A DNA stretch of 64,000 bases from Eunapius fragilis (lineage: Eukaryota > Porifera > Demospongiae > Spongillida > Spongillidae). Both the position numbers and the translations under genes were made by a program. Of the stretch, positions 11,757 to 22,600 are shown one piece after another. Position 1 is the first letter of the stretch. Every line of letters begins with the position of its first letter. The stretch is from positions 62,001 through 126,000 of the forward strand of contig OY811987.1 in the NCBI GenBank assembly GCA_963681505.1, given 5' to 3'. Below the pieces are notes generated by a model. It was not told the origin of the DNA. It made no database searches and was given only the letters and a program-made list of their open reading frames with translations.

Positions 11757-13871
11757 ATATCTGTGTGTGTGTGCATATCTGTGTGTGTGCACATGTTTAT
11801 TTGATGCTCAATGTTTAAGGTCGCTGCCAATGGTGTCATCTTCAAAGCCTTTGCTAACTGCCATCTGTAATCAAGAGAACCCTGACAGCAAGTCATGGCA
11901 ACAGACCTCTCACCAGAGCTCCATGGCTACAGATATCCAGGAGTCATGGCAACAGACCTCTCACCAGAGCTCCATGGCTACAGATGTCCAAGAGTCAAGC
12001 TTTGCTCCGTTCCATGACTCATGGACCGGTACCTCTAAACAGGACCAGCAGTATGCTTTACATGGCAGTGCTGTCTCAAAGCCACTCGGCCAACCCGTCC
12101 ACCATATTCCCCTTGAAGCCCCTATCATGGGTCACACTATGAACTCCAGCTGTGTTGAAGCCAGCTTCACACAAGTTGGTATCTGCCATCCTAAACAGTT
12201 TGATCCCACCTCCACACCAATGGTGGCAACAAAAGGGTCTGATTTCACTTTTGACGTGTCGGCCATAACTGAACATCACCCACCAATGGCCAAAGGTCTG
12301 GGCGCTCTTTCTCCTATCACTGAGGAGCCTAACAGTTTCAAAAGCAGTTCCAGCAGTCGGTCATCCAATTCTACTGGCAGTTCTGTCCCCTCTGACCATC
12401 AGCTCTCTGGTCCTACTCACCTTCCAACTGAGTTCAACCCTTTTCTCCCTCAGTATGTGAACACCATGTTGAACACTTTGAACCACCCTGCTGGTTCTTC
12501 TCTTACACTTCGTTTGAACTCACCTCTTCCAAAGTTTGGCACCTCAATCTGCCTGGAGGGGCACAAAATGAACTTGCAGAAGATCACTGAAGGAGGGTTT
12601 GCAAGTATCTTCATGGCCAAAGGGGAGAATGATGATTCAAGTCCTCACACACTTAAAATACAAAGCCCACCATGTGAATGGGAGATTGGTATCATGACTG
12701 AAATAAGAGAACGCTTGACAAAAGCTTCTTCAAGGTTCCTGGTAAGTAGAGCTAAATTTGTGACCTCGTAATTATGTCACTGATACAAAACAGCACTGTT
12801 TCATGGAAATAGAGAGAGCATTCATTTTCACTGATTGCTCGGTTATATCATTTCCTTACTTTGATTGTGGAACACTGCTGGTAAGTATTGTGTAAGGTGT
12901 AAAAGTTGTGATGATCCTATCTATCTATCTGTCCCCTACTGTCCCGCACTAAAGGACTTGAGCAATGCTTGTCGGTCACAGACTATTGAGGAGTGTGTAG
13001 CCACTTATTACACCTTGGAGATACTGCACATTGTACATGAATTACACTCCATAGGTGTGATCCACGCAGATATCAAACCTGACAACTTCATGCTCAGAGA
13101 TATACAGTTAGTGATTCCCTTTGTTTACCATCTCTTCCCTTTGGTTACCCTCTCTTCCCTTTGGTTACCATCTCTTCCCTTTGGTTACCATCTCTTCCCT
13201 TTGGTTACCATCTCTTCCCTTTGGTTACCATCTCTTCCCTTTGGTTACCATCTCTTCCCTTTGGTTACCATCTCTTGTCATTACTTCACCACTTCACTTC
13301 TAGGCTGTTCCCTGACTCCCGTGGGGCCCTGAGTCGTGGCCTGTGTCTAACTGATTTTGGTAGAGCCATAGACACTACTGCATTTTCAGCCAGCACCATG
13401 TTCACTGGGTCTTGCAACACAGAAGACTTTCAGTGTGTTCAGATGATGGAGAACAAGCCCTGGAAGTGGCAGGTGTGTGCACGTCTTTTCACTTAACATG
13501 TGTTTGAACCCCCAAACCTTCAGATTGACTGGTTTGGCATAGCTGCAACTATTTATGTGTTAGTTGCAGGCAACTACATGAAAGTGACCAAGACCATGGT
13601 CACTGGTCTGTACAAGCCCAACAGGAACTGCCCAAGGTTAGACAATAATAAGACTAAAGACAAGCAGTTATAATATTAGCATTTCAACAGGCGTTTTGCT
13701 TCAGTTCTGTGGACAAAGCTATTTGAAAAGCTTATCAACACAAATGATTCATCAATATTGGTTCAGCTGATCTCGGAGTTTGAAAGCAAAATGAGAACTT
13801 ATTCAGACATTGTATTTTCTTCCGCCATGAAGAAAACGTGGTCTGCACACACCCAATATCTGAATCGTTAG
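9417..13871 (+). CDS. BUB1: BUB1/BUBR1-type spindle-checkpoint kinase
   Basis: Mitotic checkpoint kinase acting at kinetochores. Exons read: 9417-9439, 9493-9555, 9608-9746, 9800-9996, 10154 to an unresolved end, 10785-11368, 11421-11618, 11679-11705, 11820-12741, 12794-12880, 12955-13106, 13304-13472, 13524-13636 and 13691-13871. The N-terminal exons encode the TPR Bub1/Mad3 domain (QLENDLKSAEDD..MEVWTKYHEW). The exon at 10785 has a GLEBS-like Bub3-binding segment ending HQIEEIRA, then a KEN box (NKENF, about 11035). The C-terminal kinase has HADIKPDNF and TDFGRAID, so both the catalytic Asp and the metal-binding Asp are present. The glycine loop is loose (ITEGGFASIFMAK), as in BUB1. The join from exon 5 to the GLEBS exon crosses a Ser/Pro/His repeat and could not be phased. 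Confidence 0.88.
10285..10665. repeat. Pyrimidine-rich minisatellite (CCTCATCCTCCCACCTCACCA family)
   Basis: Irregular 15-20 bp units between BUB1 exon 5 and the GLEBS exon. One frame stays open, continuing exon 5 as a Ser/Pro/His-rich tract, but I take most of it as intron. Confidence 0.85.
11711..11790. repeat. (TG)n microsatellite at a BUB1 splice donor
   Basis: Begins 5-6 nt after the donor GTAAGC of the small exon 11679-11705. Confidence 0.92.
13113..13275. repeat. 20-bp minisatellite, about 8 copies
   Basis: Unit CCCTTTGGTTACCATCTCTT in the BUB1 intron after the HADIKPDNF exon, starting about 10 nt from the donor at 13107. Internal units are almost identical. Confidence 0.95.
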
Positions 13872-13934
13872 CTTTGTAGATAGCATTACATCATCTTGTA
13901 TTCTAAATGTCCGAAATCAGGAAATGTTGAGACC

Positions 13935-15457
13935 ATGACCGTAATACAGCCCGCCAACTGGAAAGAAAGGTAATGTATGTATAAAAACATATGCGATCCG
14001 CGGTGGTTGAATTGAGTTTAATCCTAGCACGTTTTACCGTGAGGCGGTAGACAATGTGATATTCTACAACACTCAGCTGTCGCGTGATAGAAAGGCGCGG
14101 CTTCCATACCACGATGCTCAAACTGGCATAGCCCAATCTGATTGCTACATTTGGCGCACGAGATTGGAAAGACGTAGAGGTGTGCTTCCAGGTCAAATTT
14201 ACTCCTACCCACCCAGGAGATGGCGAGTTGAAGCTAAACCGCAAGCGAAACCGACCGCAAAAGGTATGTCTACCGCGGGTTGTTTAAGGGAATGTTTCCT
14301 TTTTTTTTTTTTTTTTCCAGGTGATCCAGTTCAGGTTGTAACAGCAGAACCTGCGGTAACAAGTGCAGGACCTGCCACTACCGTCACTGTTGTCACTGGG
14401 GTACCAGTTTCTGTCAGCAGTAGCTCCATACACGTGCCTGAAAGTAGTGTGGTAATAGCCAAGAAAAGCTCACGGATTGCAGGCTTGGGTCGTAAAGATG
14501 AAGGTAAGGTAAAGGCTATTTACTATGATTCTTAATATAATGACTTGTAGAAACCTCTGAGAGCAGTGAAGGGGATGAGGAAGAATCACCGGATGTTGAC
14601 TATCTAGAGGAGTATGATTCAGAAGAAGAGCGACGTCAACGCAAGAAGAAGGTGTGTTTTCAGTTACACTGTAAAATCACATGACATATTTCTGTATTAG
14701 GCACTGGCCAAGTCAGCCAAATCCACTCCTTCACAGCAAAAGACCTCAAAAAATAATGACAAGCCATTTTTGTGCAACGGTTAGTGTGTTTGAATAATTG
14801 GTGTATTAAATTTGAAGCATGTTGTTGTGTAGTTTGCAATCGTAGGTATAAAACAGCATCAACACTCAAGGCCCATACCACTCAGAATCATGGAGGAGGT
14901 CCTGAGGCTCCATCTGTAGTGGAAAAGGTCCCTGTGGTCTTGCCACCACCACCAAACCTTCAGGGAAAACCTTGTGCTAAACCTAATCCATACTGCGACT
15001 TCTGCCTGGGGGAAGATTCTGCAAACAAAAAAACCGGCAAACCAGAAAAAATGGTGTCTTGTGCTGATTGTGGCCGTTCTGCACATCCCTCTTGTCTCCA
15101 GTTTACATTCCCATTGGCCAAAGTTGTCCTCACCTATCGATGGCAGTGCATAGAGTGCAAGTCATGCCATCTTTGTGGTACTTCGGACAATGATGTAAGT
15201 TTATTATAACGTTGTGACCATCTCCCCTCTTCACACCTGGTGTCATGTTAACAGGACCAGCTACTCTTCTGTGATGACTGTGACCGAGGCTACCATATGT
15301 ACTGCCTCAATCCACCAATCAAGGAACCACCTGAGGGTATTTTTAAAGTTAACCCTTGTGTTGTGTTTTTTACCAAAACCTTTCTACTGTAGGTTCTTGG
15401 AGTTGTGGGCTGTGTCTCAAACCAGTCGTACCAACACATACAGCAAAAATTCACTAA
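13935..15457 (+). CDS. DPF2: DPF/requiem-type double-PHD finger protein (BAF45 subunit)
   Basis: Accessory subunit of BAF (SWI/SNF) chromatin remodelling that reads acylated histone H3 through tandem PHD fingers. Eight exons: 13935-13969, 14028-14263, 14321-14503, 14551-14651, 14701-14779, 14833-15194, 15255-15336 and 15393-15457, giving 380 aa (human DPF2 391). The N-terminal requiem domain has [19 protein letters not shown] and [13 protein letters not shown] linker with an acidic patch follows. Next is one C2H2 Kruppel-type finger ([17 protein letters not shown]). The double PHD starts at [17 protein letters not shown] and ends in SWSCGLCLK. Zinc ligands look complete, including [12 protein letters not shown]. 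It starts 63 bp after the BUB1 stop and converges on the Siva gene. DPF1, 2 and 3 are not separable here. Confidence 0.94.
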
Positions 15458-15572
15458 TTCGGTGTTCATTTACGTATTGGAAATCACGTATTCACTTCTG
15501 TGATGGAATATTATGATGAAAGTTTAAAACAAGTCGTCACATGATATACATGGTTGTGTTACAGGCCATAGT

Positions 15573-16088
15573 TTAGAGACAATCAAGACAGAAGAAGCGA
15601 GCGTCCGTTTGGTCGTAACTGCAAAGTAAGAATTGTAAATAAATCATTCGAACATTGCTCACTTACTTGACGACGGAGCACAGCGCACAGCAGGTGTGCT
15701 TGCAGCGAGCACAAACGCCTACACAACTGCTGCATACTAATCGTTCACAAAACCAGCACTTAGAAGTAACCGCGCAAATATTTTTGCAATAGCAGCATAT
15801 TATTGAAGGCTGGTGCTTCAGCGGTCCTTTGGTCGCGCCATTGCGTGAGGTCACCGAAGAAGCATCTTTGACTGTACTCGTTGGATTAGCTCCTCTGAAC
15901 AGTAGTGCTTGCGTGCGATCTGTACGAAGCAAATAACAGCTAGCTATACCTAGCGCGTATAAATCTCCACTAAAGGTCTAACCGTAGACTTCTTGTAATT
16001 CAGCGTTTGTGGCAGTTTCCTTAAATCCAACGTGAACCTTTAGCTGCCGAGACGTTCCATCACCAAATGGGTTTTTCCTTTTAGGCAT
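15573..16088 (-). CDS. SIVA1: Siva-like zinc-binding apoptosis regulator
   Basis: Three exons: 16088-15983, 15919-15667 and 15618-15573 (phase 1, then phase 2), giving 134 aa. The N terminus MPKRKNPFGDGTSRQLKVHV matches the start of the Siva family. A TQALLFRGANP segment follows, matching the KRLLFLGAQ region of vertebrate Siva. The C-terminal half is a compact Cys-rich domain (IICCYCKN, CWFCERLVCSSC, CARCKHTCCALC, then FFCLDCL) expected to bind several zinc ions. Vertebrate Siva binds CD27-family receptors and XIAP and is p53-responsive. Those partners are family knowledge only. The protein is shorter than human SIVA1 (175 aa), and the middle death-domain-like region is reduced. It is head-to-head with TMEM62. 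Confidence 0.85.
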
Positions 16089-16160
16089 TATACACTGTAG
16101 TTCTAATACACATTATAATTTTGCACTCGTTTTCGAACTTCATTTAATGCCCATCACGCG
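16089..16160. promoter_or_regulatory. Bidirectional SIVA/TMEM62 promoter region
   Basis: A 72-bp AT-rich spacer separates the divergent start codons at 16088 (minus) and 16161 (plus). No specific factor site is claimed. Confidence 0.55.
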
Positions 16161-19100
16161 ATGAGAGAGCGCTATGCTGTTGCAGTCATTTGCTCGATTT
16201 GCGCTTCGTGGCTAATCATCTTTGGGCGGGAATGTTACCAATACGAGCCAAACAACCTGCAGCAGCACAAGCTAAATGAGCTCCCGCCTTTCCCTGGCGG
16301 CTCGATGGAAAACACATTCTGGGCTTTACAGGTACATAGCTAACGTGTACCCACCTTATCATCCGTTGTGCACCGTATATTAAACGATTCCAGATATCGG
16401 ATGTGCACCTTAGCGTTGCTGATGGTTTGGTCTCCGCAAAACCTTTCCATACGTTCTGCAGCGAGACAGTTAGCGTGATTGGCCCATCACTAGTTATGCT
16501 TACTGGAGATATTACACACGCCAAGTTTGCTGATGACGTAAACTCCAAGCAGATGGAAGAAGAATGGAAAGTGTACAAAGACATACTGAAGCAGACCAAC
16601 GTGGCAGAGAAAGTTCCATGGCTGGACATCAGAGGCAACCATGGTAGAGGAGGAAAAGGTTGTCTGGAATTGTCTTTTGACAAGTGCTGTTGTTTTTGTA
16701 GATAACTTTAACGTTCCTTCACTTACTCATGCAAGCAACCACTTCAGGTTTGTTAACTTGAAATGTTTAATATATGTTCCATTGCTTTATCTCCCCTCCA
16801 CCTGACCCCACTCCTCCCCTCTCCTACCTGCCTCCTCCCCTCTCCTACCTGCCGCCTCCTCCCCTCTCCTACCTGCCTCCTCCTCCCCTCCCCTCTCCTA
16901 CCTGTCCCCTCCCCTCTCCTACCTGCCCCTCCTCCTCTCTCCTACCTGCCCCTCCTACCTGCCCCCTCCTCCCCTCTCCTACCTGCCTCCTCCCCTCTCC
17001 TACCTGCCTCCTCCCCTCTCCTACCTGCCTCCCTCCTCCCTCTCCTACCTGCCTCCTCCCCTCTCCTACCTGCCCCTCCCCTCCTACCTGCCCCTCCTCC
17101 CCTCTCCTACCTGCCCCTCCTCCCTCTCCTACCTGCCCCCTCCTCCCTCTCCTACCTGCCCCCTCCTCCCCTTACCTACCTGCCCCCTCTCCTCTCCTAC
17201 CTGCCCCTCCTCCCCTCTCCTACCTGCCTCCTCCCCTCTCCTATCTGCCCCCTCCCCTCTCCTATCTGCCTCCTCCCCTCCTACCTGCCTCCTCCCCTCC
17301 CCTACCTGCCCCCCTCCCTCCCCTCTCCTACCTGCCCCCTTCTCCCCTCTCCTACCTGCCCCCTCCTCTCCCCTCCTACCTGCCCCCCCTCCTCCTCTCC
17401 TACCTGCTCCCCTCCCTCCCCTCTCCTAGGATTATCTCTCCTAGCTGGGAACGCTACAAATCCTATACGTATCGTTATGTTCATACAACATCGTTTGGGA
17501 CATATTCATTTATCTCTCTCGATGCTTGCCCGTCTCCTGGTCTTAAGCGACCTTACAATTTCTTTGGTCTCCTCAGTGATGTTAGTTCATCCAATAACTG
17601 CAGCCACATGATGTATTCCTTCTCTCCTTTGTGATCAGGAAGACATTGAAGCACTGAGCACACTCTCAGCAGGCACAGGGAATGATAACCACACCTTATG
17701 GTTCAGCCACTACCCGTCATCAATCATCACCACAGACCACCAACAGCTCAGTAAACTGTTGGGAACTTCCACTGTTCATGTATGTGGTCACCTGCACACA
17801 CTGGGAGGGCTTGTCACCAAGATGTTTGGGAAACACAGAGATGGCCACCTTGAACTGGAGCTAGCTGACTTCAGGTTTACCAGAGCGTATGTTCCTCCTC
17901 CTCCCCCTCCTCCTCCCCCTCCTCTCCTATGCTATTTTATTTTGATCCAACTGTGTTTAGGTATCGTCTGCTGGTATATGACCATGACCTGTTCTCCTTC
18001 ACTGATGGCAAGCTTGGTACATGGCCTTTGGTGCACATCTCTAACCCAAAAGATGCCCAGTTTTTGATGCCTTCTCATGAGCCTGTGGGGAGGATCAAAC
18101 ACTCGTCTGCCATCAGGTGTGGGTAAGACATGATCGTCATCCTATGTTCACTCCTTTCTGTGCCACCTGCACGCGAACAATGTGCAGGGTCCTGGCATTT
18201 TCCCCACACCAGATTGTATCTGTAGAGGTGTGGCTGGATGGCAAGCTGGTTTCTATGGCAACACCTGTTAATGGTGGTCCATTGTTTGTAGTACCATGGC
18301 AACCAAACATGTACCTCACAGGAGCCCACACTATTTATGTGAATGTAAAAGTGAGGAGTCCAGTCTATTCGCTGTCACATTCTGTGATGATGGGTGTGGC
18401 TTATACAGGACAGTGCAGGGCAGGAGGCCAATGCTTCTCATGTCTTCTCTGCAACAGGTGACCCCACACACCTGCAGCTGTTCCCTTCATTATTTATCCT
18501 TACACATTTTCAACCACTGGTGAGGGGCACTATTTGGAAACTGTGTGAACTTTATGTTTTGTTTGTCTGATCAAGATGAAAGTTGGTTTCTTGTGCTTGT
18601 GGCTTTCCCTTTCATCATGTCTGATATTAGCAGCCGTTACCAAGGGTTAGTGAGCTCATGTGACATCATCTGAGCACATGTGACCATGACATCATCATGT
18701 TTCCAGGATCTCACTCTTACCTGGCCCCCTTGGTGAAGCGTAAGCATGTGTTTTACCCATTGCTTGTGTATGTTCTGTTCTATGGTGTAGGTAAGTGTTA
18801 TATTGAGGGGCATGGTCACAGTGTGATGATGTGCACATGGCTAGGTCCTTGGTATATTGGAGAGCTGATGACTGGGCATATTGGAGTGGTCAGTGTTCAT
18901 GGCATCATCATAGATGGCCATTTCATACCTGGTTCAATAACCTATCTTCATGGCTTAACACATGTATGTCCTTCAGAACTGGCTGACCATGTTTATCTCC
19001 TTGCACCATCACCCATCCCTACCCCCTCTCTCTCCTCACTCTCCCTCCTCCTTCCTCTCCCTCCTCCCCTCCCCTCCTTCCTCTCCCTCCTCCCCTCCCC

Positions 19101-19498
19101 TCCTTCCTCTCCTCTCCCTCCTCCCGTCCTCTCCCTCCTCCCTTCCTCTCCCTCCTGACCTCCTCTCCCCCTCCCCTCCTCTCCCTCCTCCCCTCCTCTC
19201 CCTCCTCCCCTCCTCTCCCTCCTCCCCTCCTCTCCCTCCTCCCATCCACCAGGTTGTACTGTTCCAGCTGCCCTTAACCCTCTATCTCAATCACCTACTG
19301 GTGCATGATGGTACCAGGCAGTCCAGGTTGTGCTCAGGGTTATGGCACAGTGCATATGTTGTCATGGTAGCACTATTGGCGAGGAGCATCTACACCTCAC
19401 CCTATGGGCTGCTGTCTGTGGTGATCAGCCCAGGCCTAGCCTGGCCCCTCCCACTTAGTCTTGTGTTGGTCTATAAATCCTTCCAGTCACCCAAATAG
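16161..19498 (+). CDS. TMEM62: TMEM62-like membrane metallophosphoesterase
   Basis: Calcineurin-like phosphoesterase with a multi-pass C terminus. Early exons: 16161-16331, 16394-16643, 16702-16747, 17430-17580, 17639-17886, 17961-18116 and 18188-18350. Later exons were read at about 18558-18650, 18706-18790, 18845-18963 and 19250-19498, with ends not all resolved. A signal-anchor segment (AVAVICSICASWLIIFG) starts the protein. Metal-binding motifs are in order: ISDVHLS, MLTGDIT, RGNHD (split by an intron) and CGHLHT. After an Ig-like stretch (VEVWLDGKLVSMATPVNGGP) come hydrophobic helices with GPWYIGELMTGHIGVV, typical of TMEM62. Substrate unknown. Two large introns are filled by pyrimidine minisatellites. 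It converges on the myosin gene 149 bp away. Confidence 0.85.
16795..17429. repeat. 21-bp pyrimidine minisatellite, about 28 copies
   Basis: Unit close to CTCCTCCCCTCTCCTACCTGC, filling TMEM62 intron 3 up to the acceptor at 17429. The units supply a very long polypyrimidine tract. The overlapping Pro/Ser/Leu/Thr open frames are artefacts. Confidence 0.95.
17888..17932. repeat. (CCTCCT)n tract at a TMEM62 donor
   Basis: Short CCTCCTCCCC repeat starting about 6 nt after the donor at 17887, in a 74-nt intron. Confidence 0.75.
19018..19250. repeat. CTCCCTCCTCCCCTCCT minisatellite
   Basis: Pyrimidine-only array in a TMEM62 3' intron, ending at the acceptor near 19251. Overlapping open frames on both strands are repeat-derived. 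Confidence 0.93.
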
Positions 19499-19647
19499 AG
19501 GACAGAGAGATGAGAGAAATCAATTGTAAACAATTCTTTTTTTATGCAAATATTTTAATAACATTCACAACATGTGTACTGGACATAGATAATGTAATAT
19601 TGGTGTTTCTTGGTAATACCCACTGCTGAAGCCAGCATGCAGCACAT

Positions 19648-22600
19648 CTAGTGGAAGGTGGCTGATTTCCTCTGCTTTTCGACTATCAGGTGGGTGTAGT
19701 CTCGGATCAGATGAGCGATCTGCGATGCCTGTTAGGGTGTTAGTTATTGAGTGTTATGGCCACAGCTTATTGGCATACCTGGTTTGTGTTGAATACAAAT
19801 TTAGTTCCTTTTGTCAGACTTTCTGTTACAATCATTAAGCTCTTGAGGGAAGGGCTTCAGAGGAGATGTGTGTGAGAATACCATTAGAACTGTTTACACA
19901 CCTTTACCTGTAATTCACTATATTCCTATAATCATAAGTGACCAATGGTTCCTTCTCTCTTCTCGGGAGGATATGAATACCTCTTTCGTTCACTGCCAAC
20001 CAAAGGTTTTTGGGCAGAGTGGTTGTGTAACTCTGCACCACTTCAAATATGGTGGAGCCATACAAAGGCCATTGGGACACAAAGGACATGTACGTTTCGT
20101 TGCATTCAGTCTCAGAAACATCAGAGTACTCTCTGTGCTTGGCAGCTATGTCTTCAGGCCGAACCCTCTGTCTCATGTACTTGGGTACATAGCACTCTAT
20201 GATGTTTCTATGGGCAGGGTGTGGTCAGAGGGTGCACAAGTGATGTGGTATCTCTTACAGGTAGTCCACAAGGTCTGTGGTGTCTGTGTAGTTACCCAGG
20301 GTGGCCTGTGCCCTCAGAGCTGCCAGATGCACAGCTTCCTCCAGAGTTACTGGGAACTTGTCACTTACCACATCATCAATGGCCTGCAGCAAGAACGTGT
20401 GTTAGGTGTGGTCTGCTGGTGGCACTATCTAGTAAGCTCACCTGATGTAGAAGAAGATTAAACTCCACAGGATTTTGGGGATTTAGGTATGGCTTCACAA
20501 ATATGCGCTTCTGTTGGTTGAATGTATGTAGTAAGTGTAGCCCGCCACCAGCCCACTGCCAGCCCGCCATCAGCCCATCACCAGCCCGCCACCAGTCCAC
20601 TGCCAGCCTGCCATCAGCCCATCACCAGCCCACCACCCTGAAGCCAGCATACCTTGAATGTTAGCTTAAGCATCTTTGCTGAGTGTGTGCTGATGGCGTA
20701 TTTCTCCCATTTGAACATTGCATCAGCCACCTTCTCTTGAGGTAGCATGTTTCTTTCCAGAGGTCCAAACACCTCAAACAGGGAATACCCACAGCTGTCT
20801 TTTTTCAAACCGATTCTTTCCATCACAAGTTCAACAACCTATGTCCCAAAGGGTTCAGAGTTCACAACTTAGGCAAGAGGCTATAATTACTCACTTCTTC
20901 TGTTGTAGAGGCACCATCAAACTCCAGAGCTCTGAACTGTCCATCACTGAAGTAAAATCTCTCATGGATTGGGCGTCTGCAAACAGATTATTAATAATAA
21001 ACTGTTATGGATCAAAATGATTGCCTGACCGTCTGATGACACACTGGACCTCAACATGTGAGGGCGGGTACTTCCTGTTCTTCCTCAGGAGCGTGCGGTT
21101 CAAGCACTGTACACACGTGTGCGGGGTCATCATGTCGTTATATCAGCTAATGGTTTTGTGTGCTTACCTGCATGCAAAACTGAGCAAATCGTCCCTCCTC
21201 GCTGTGCGCATCAATGCTGCACCTCCTAAGGTGTGCCTGGAGGTAGTCTAAGATAGCCCTGTTGCGTGGGACCACGACACCACACACCAAGGACAGGAAT
21301 CTCCAATTTTGGATATTAATACGTCCATTGGGTTCTACAAAGGGTTTTGGTTGAGAGGGGGAGGGGTGTGGTCTGTGAGGGGACAGTACCTGGTTGGTCT
21401 GTGGTCTGTTTGATGAGCTGCAAATAGAACTCATTGCAAAGAGCTTCTTTGTCAATACATTTTTGAATTGCAAGCTGAACCATTGTCACACAGTCATCCT
21501 GGTCTATTTCATCAAACCCTTTTCCATTGTGAGGAGGAATACCTACAGAAATGTACAAAAATATAGCGTGTGTACTTCAGCTCCTTCATATATGTAGTTA
21601 TATATCTCCTCTCTTCCCTCTCTCTCCCCCCTCTATCCCTTGCCATTCTACATGCTAGTTGCCATTGGATACCTGCATGTTGCTGGATGGTATAGAACAT
21701 GCGTAGTGCTGTGTCCTCCAGCTGCATTGGGTCTTCTTGGTCACCATCCAGGACAGTTAGGCATTGCTTCATCATGCTTTTTGTGTACGACCAATACGAC
21801 TGTTTGTACACCTTCTCAAAGTCTTTTTCTTCCTTTTCTTTCCTGAGCCTTTCAATCTTTGCACGGTTGTACCTGTGCAGAAGTGAAACTGTGCAATGAA
21901 AATGAGTCTGGGGACCAGCATAAAAGGTACCTTCGAAGGGTAGTTGTAAGGAAATTTCCTGTTGGTTCCTGAGGTTCTTTCAACATACTGTTTTCAACAA
22001 GTGCTTTCCTGCAGTTCCATACTTCCTGCCACATCTTAGCTTTGTCTTCTTCAGACACATGAACCTAATAGTGTTGGCAGTCAACCTCTTTTATCATGAC
22101 CTTCTATTTTTAACCCCTTTCCCCCCGTGGACTTACCACTCTCGTCTTTGCCTCTCCAACCCTCTGCCAGTTGCTGTGTGCCGGTGAATAACTAGCAATA
22201 AGATTTGCTATGTCTTCTTTATGGTCTGTCTCAAAGGCAAAGCTGGTTTGCTTCTCTGGACCACTTGTTTGCATGGTTAGGGTTATGACATCATCAACCA
22301 TGTCCACGGCAACAGACTCAAGCAGAGAGTACTGATATTCAGTGAGTGGCTGTGCAATTGTGAAACTTTCTTATATTTGAGGTCATGTGCTCGGTCATGT
22401 GACATACCTTCTTGTTTTTTTGATTCACAAACTTGATTCCATCCACAGCAATGGCCAAGATGAGGTTATTTGGGTGTGACCAGAACCCTTTGTAGTGTAC
22501 AGGGAACAGGCTGCTTCCATAGAGGGGGTAGTGTTTGACTGATGTCAGGTACCACACCTTGGCTTGTATGTCTGTCTTCCCCCTTCCATATTTCTGCAGA

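Noticed and set aside
16763..17634. Two overlapping 280-residue Pro/Ser/Leu/Thr-rich frames
   Set aside because: They read through the 21-bp pyrimidine minisatellite in TMEM62 intron 3. Only the end (from 17430) overlaps a real exon.
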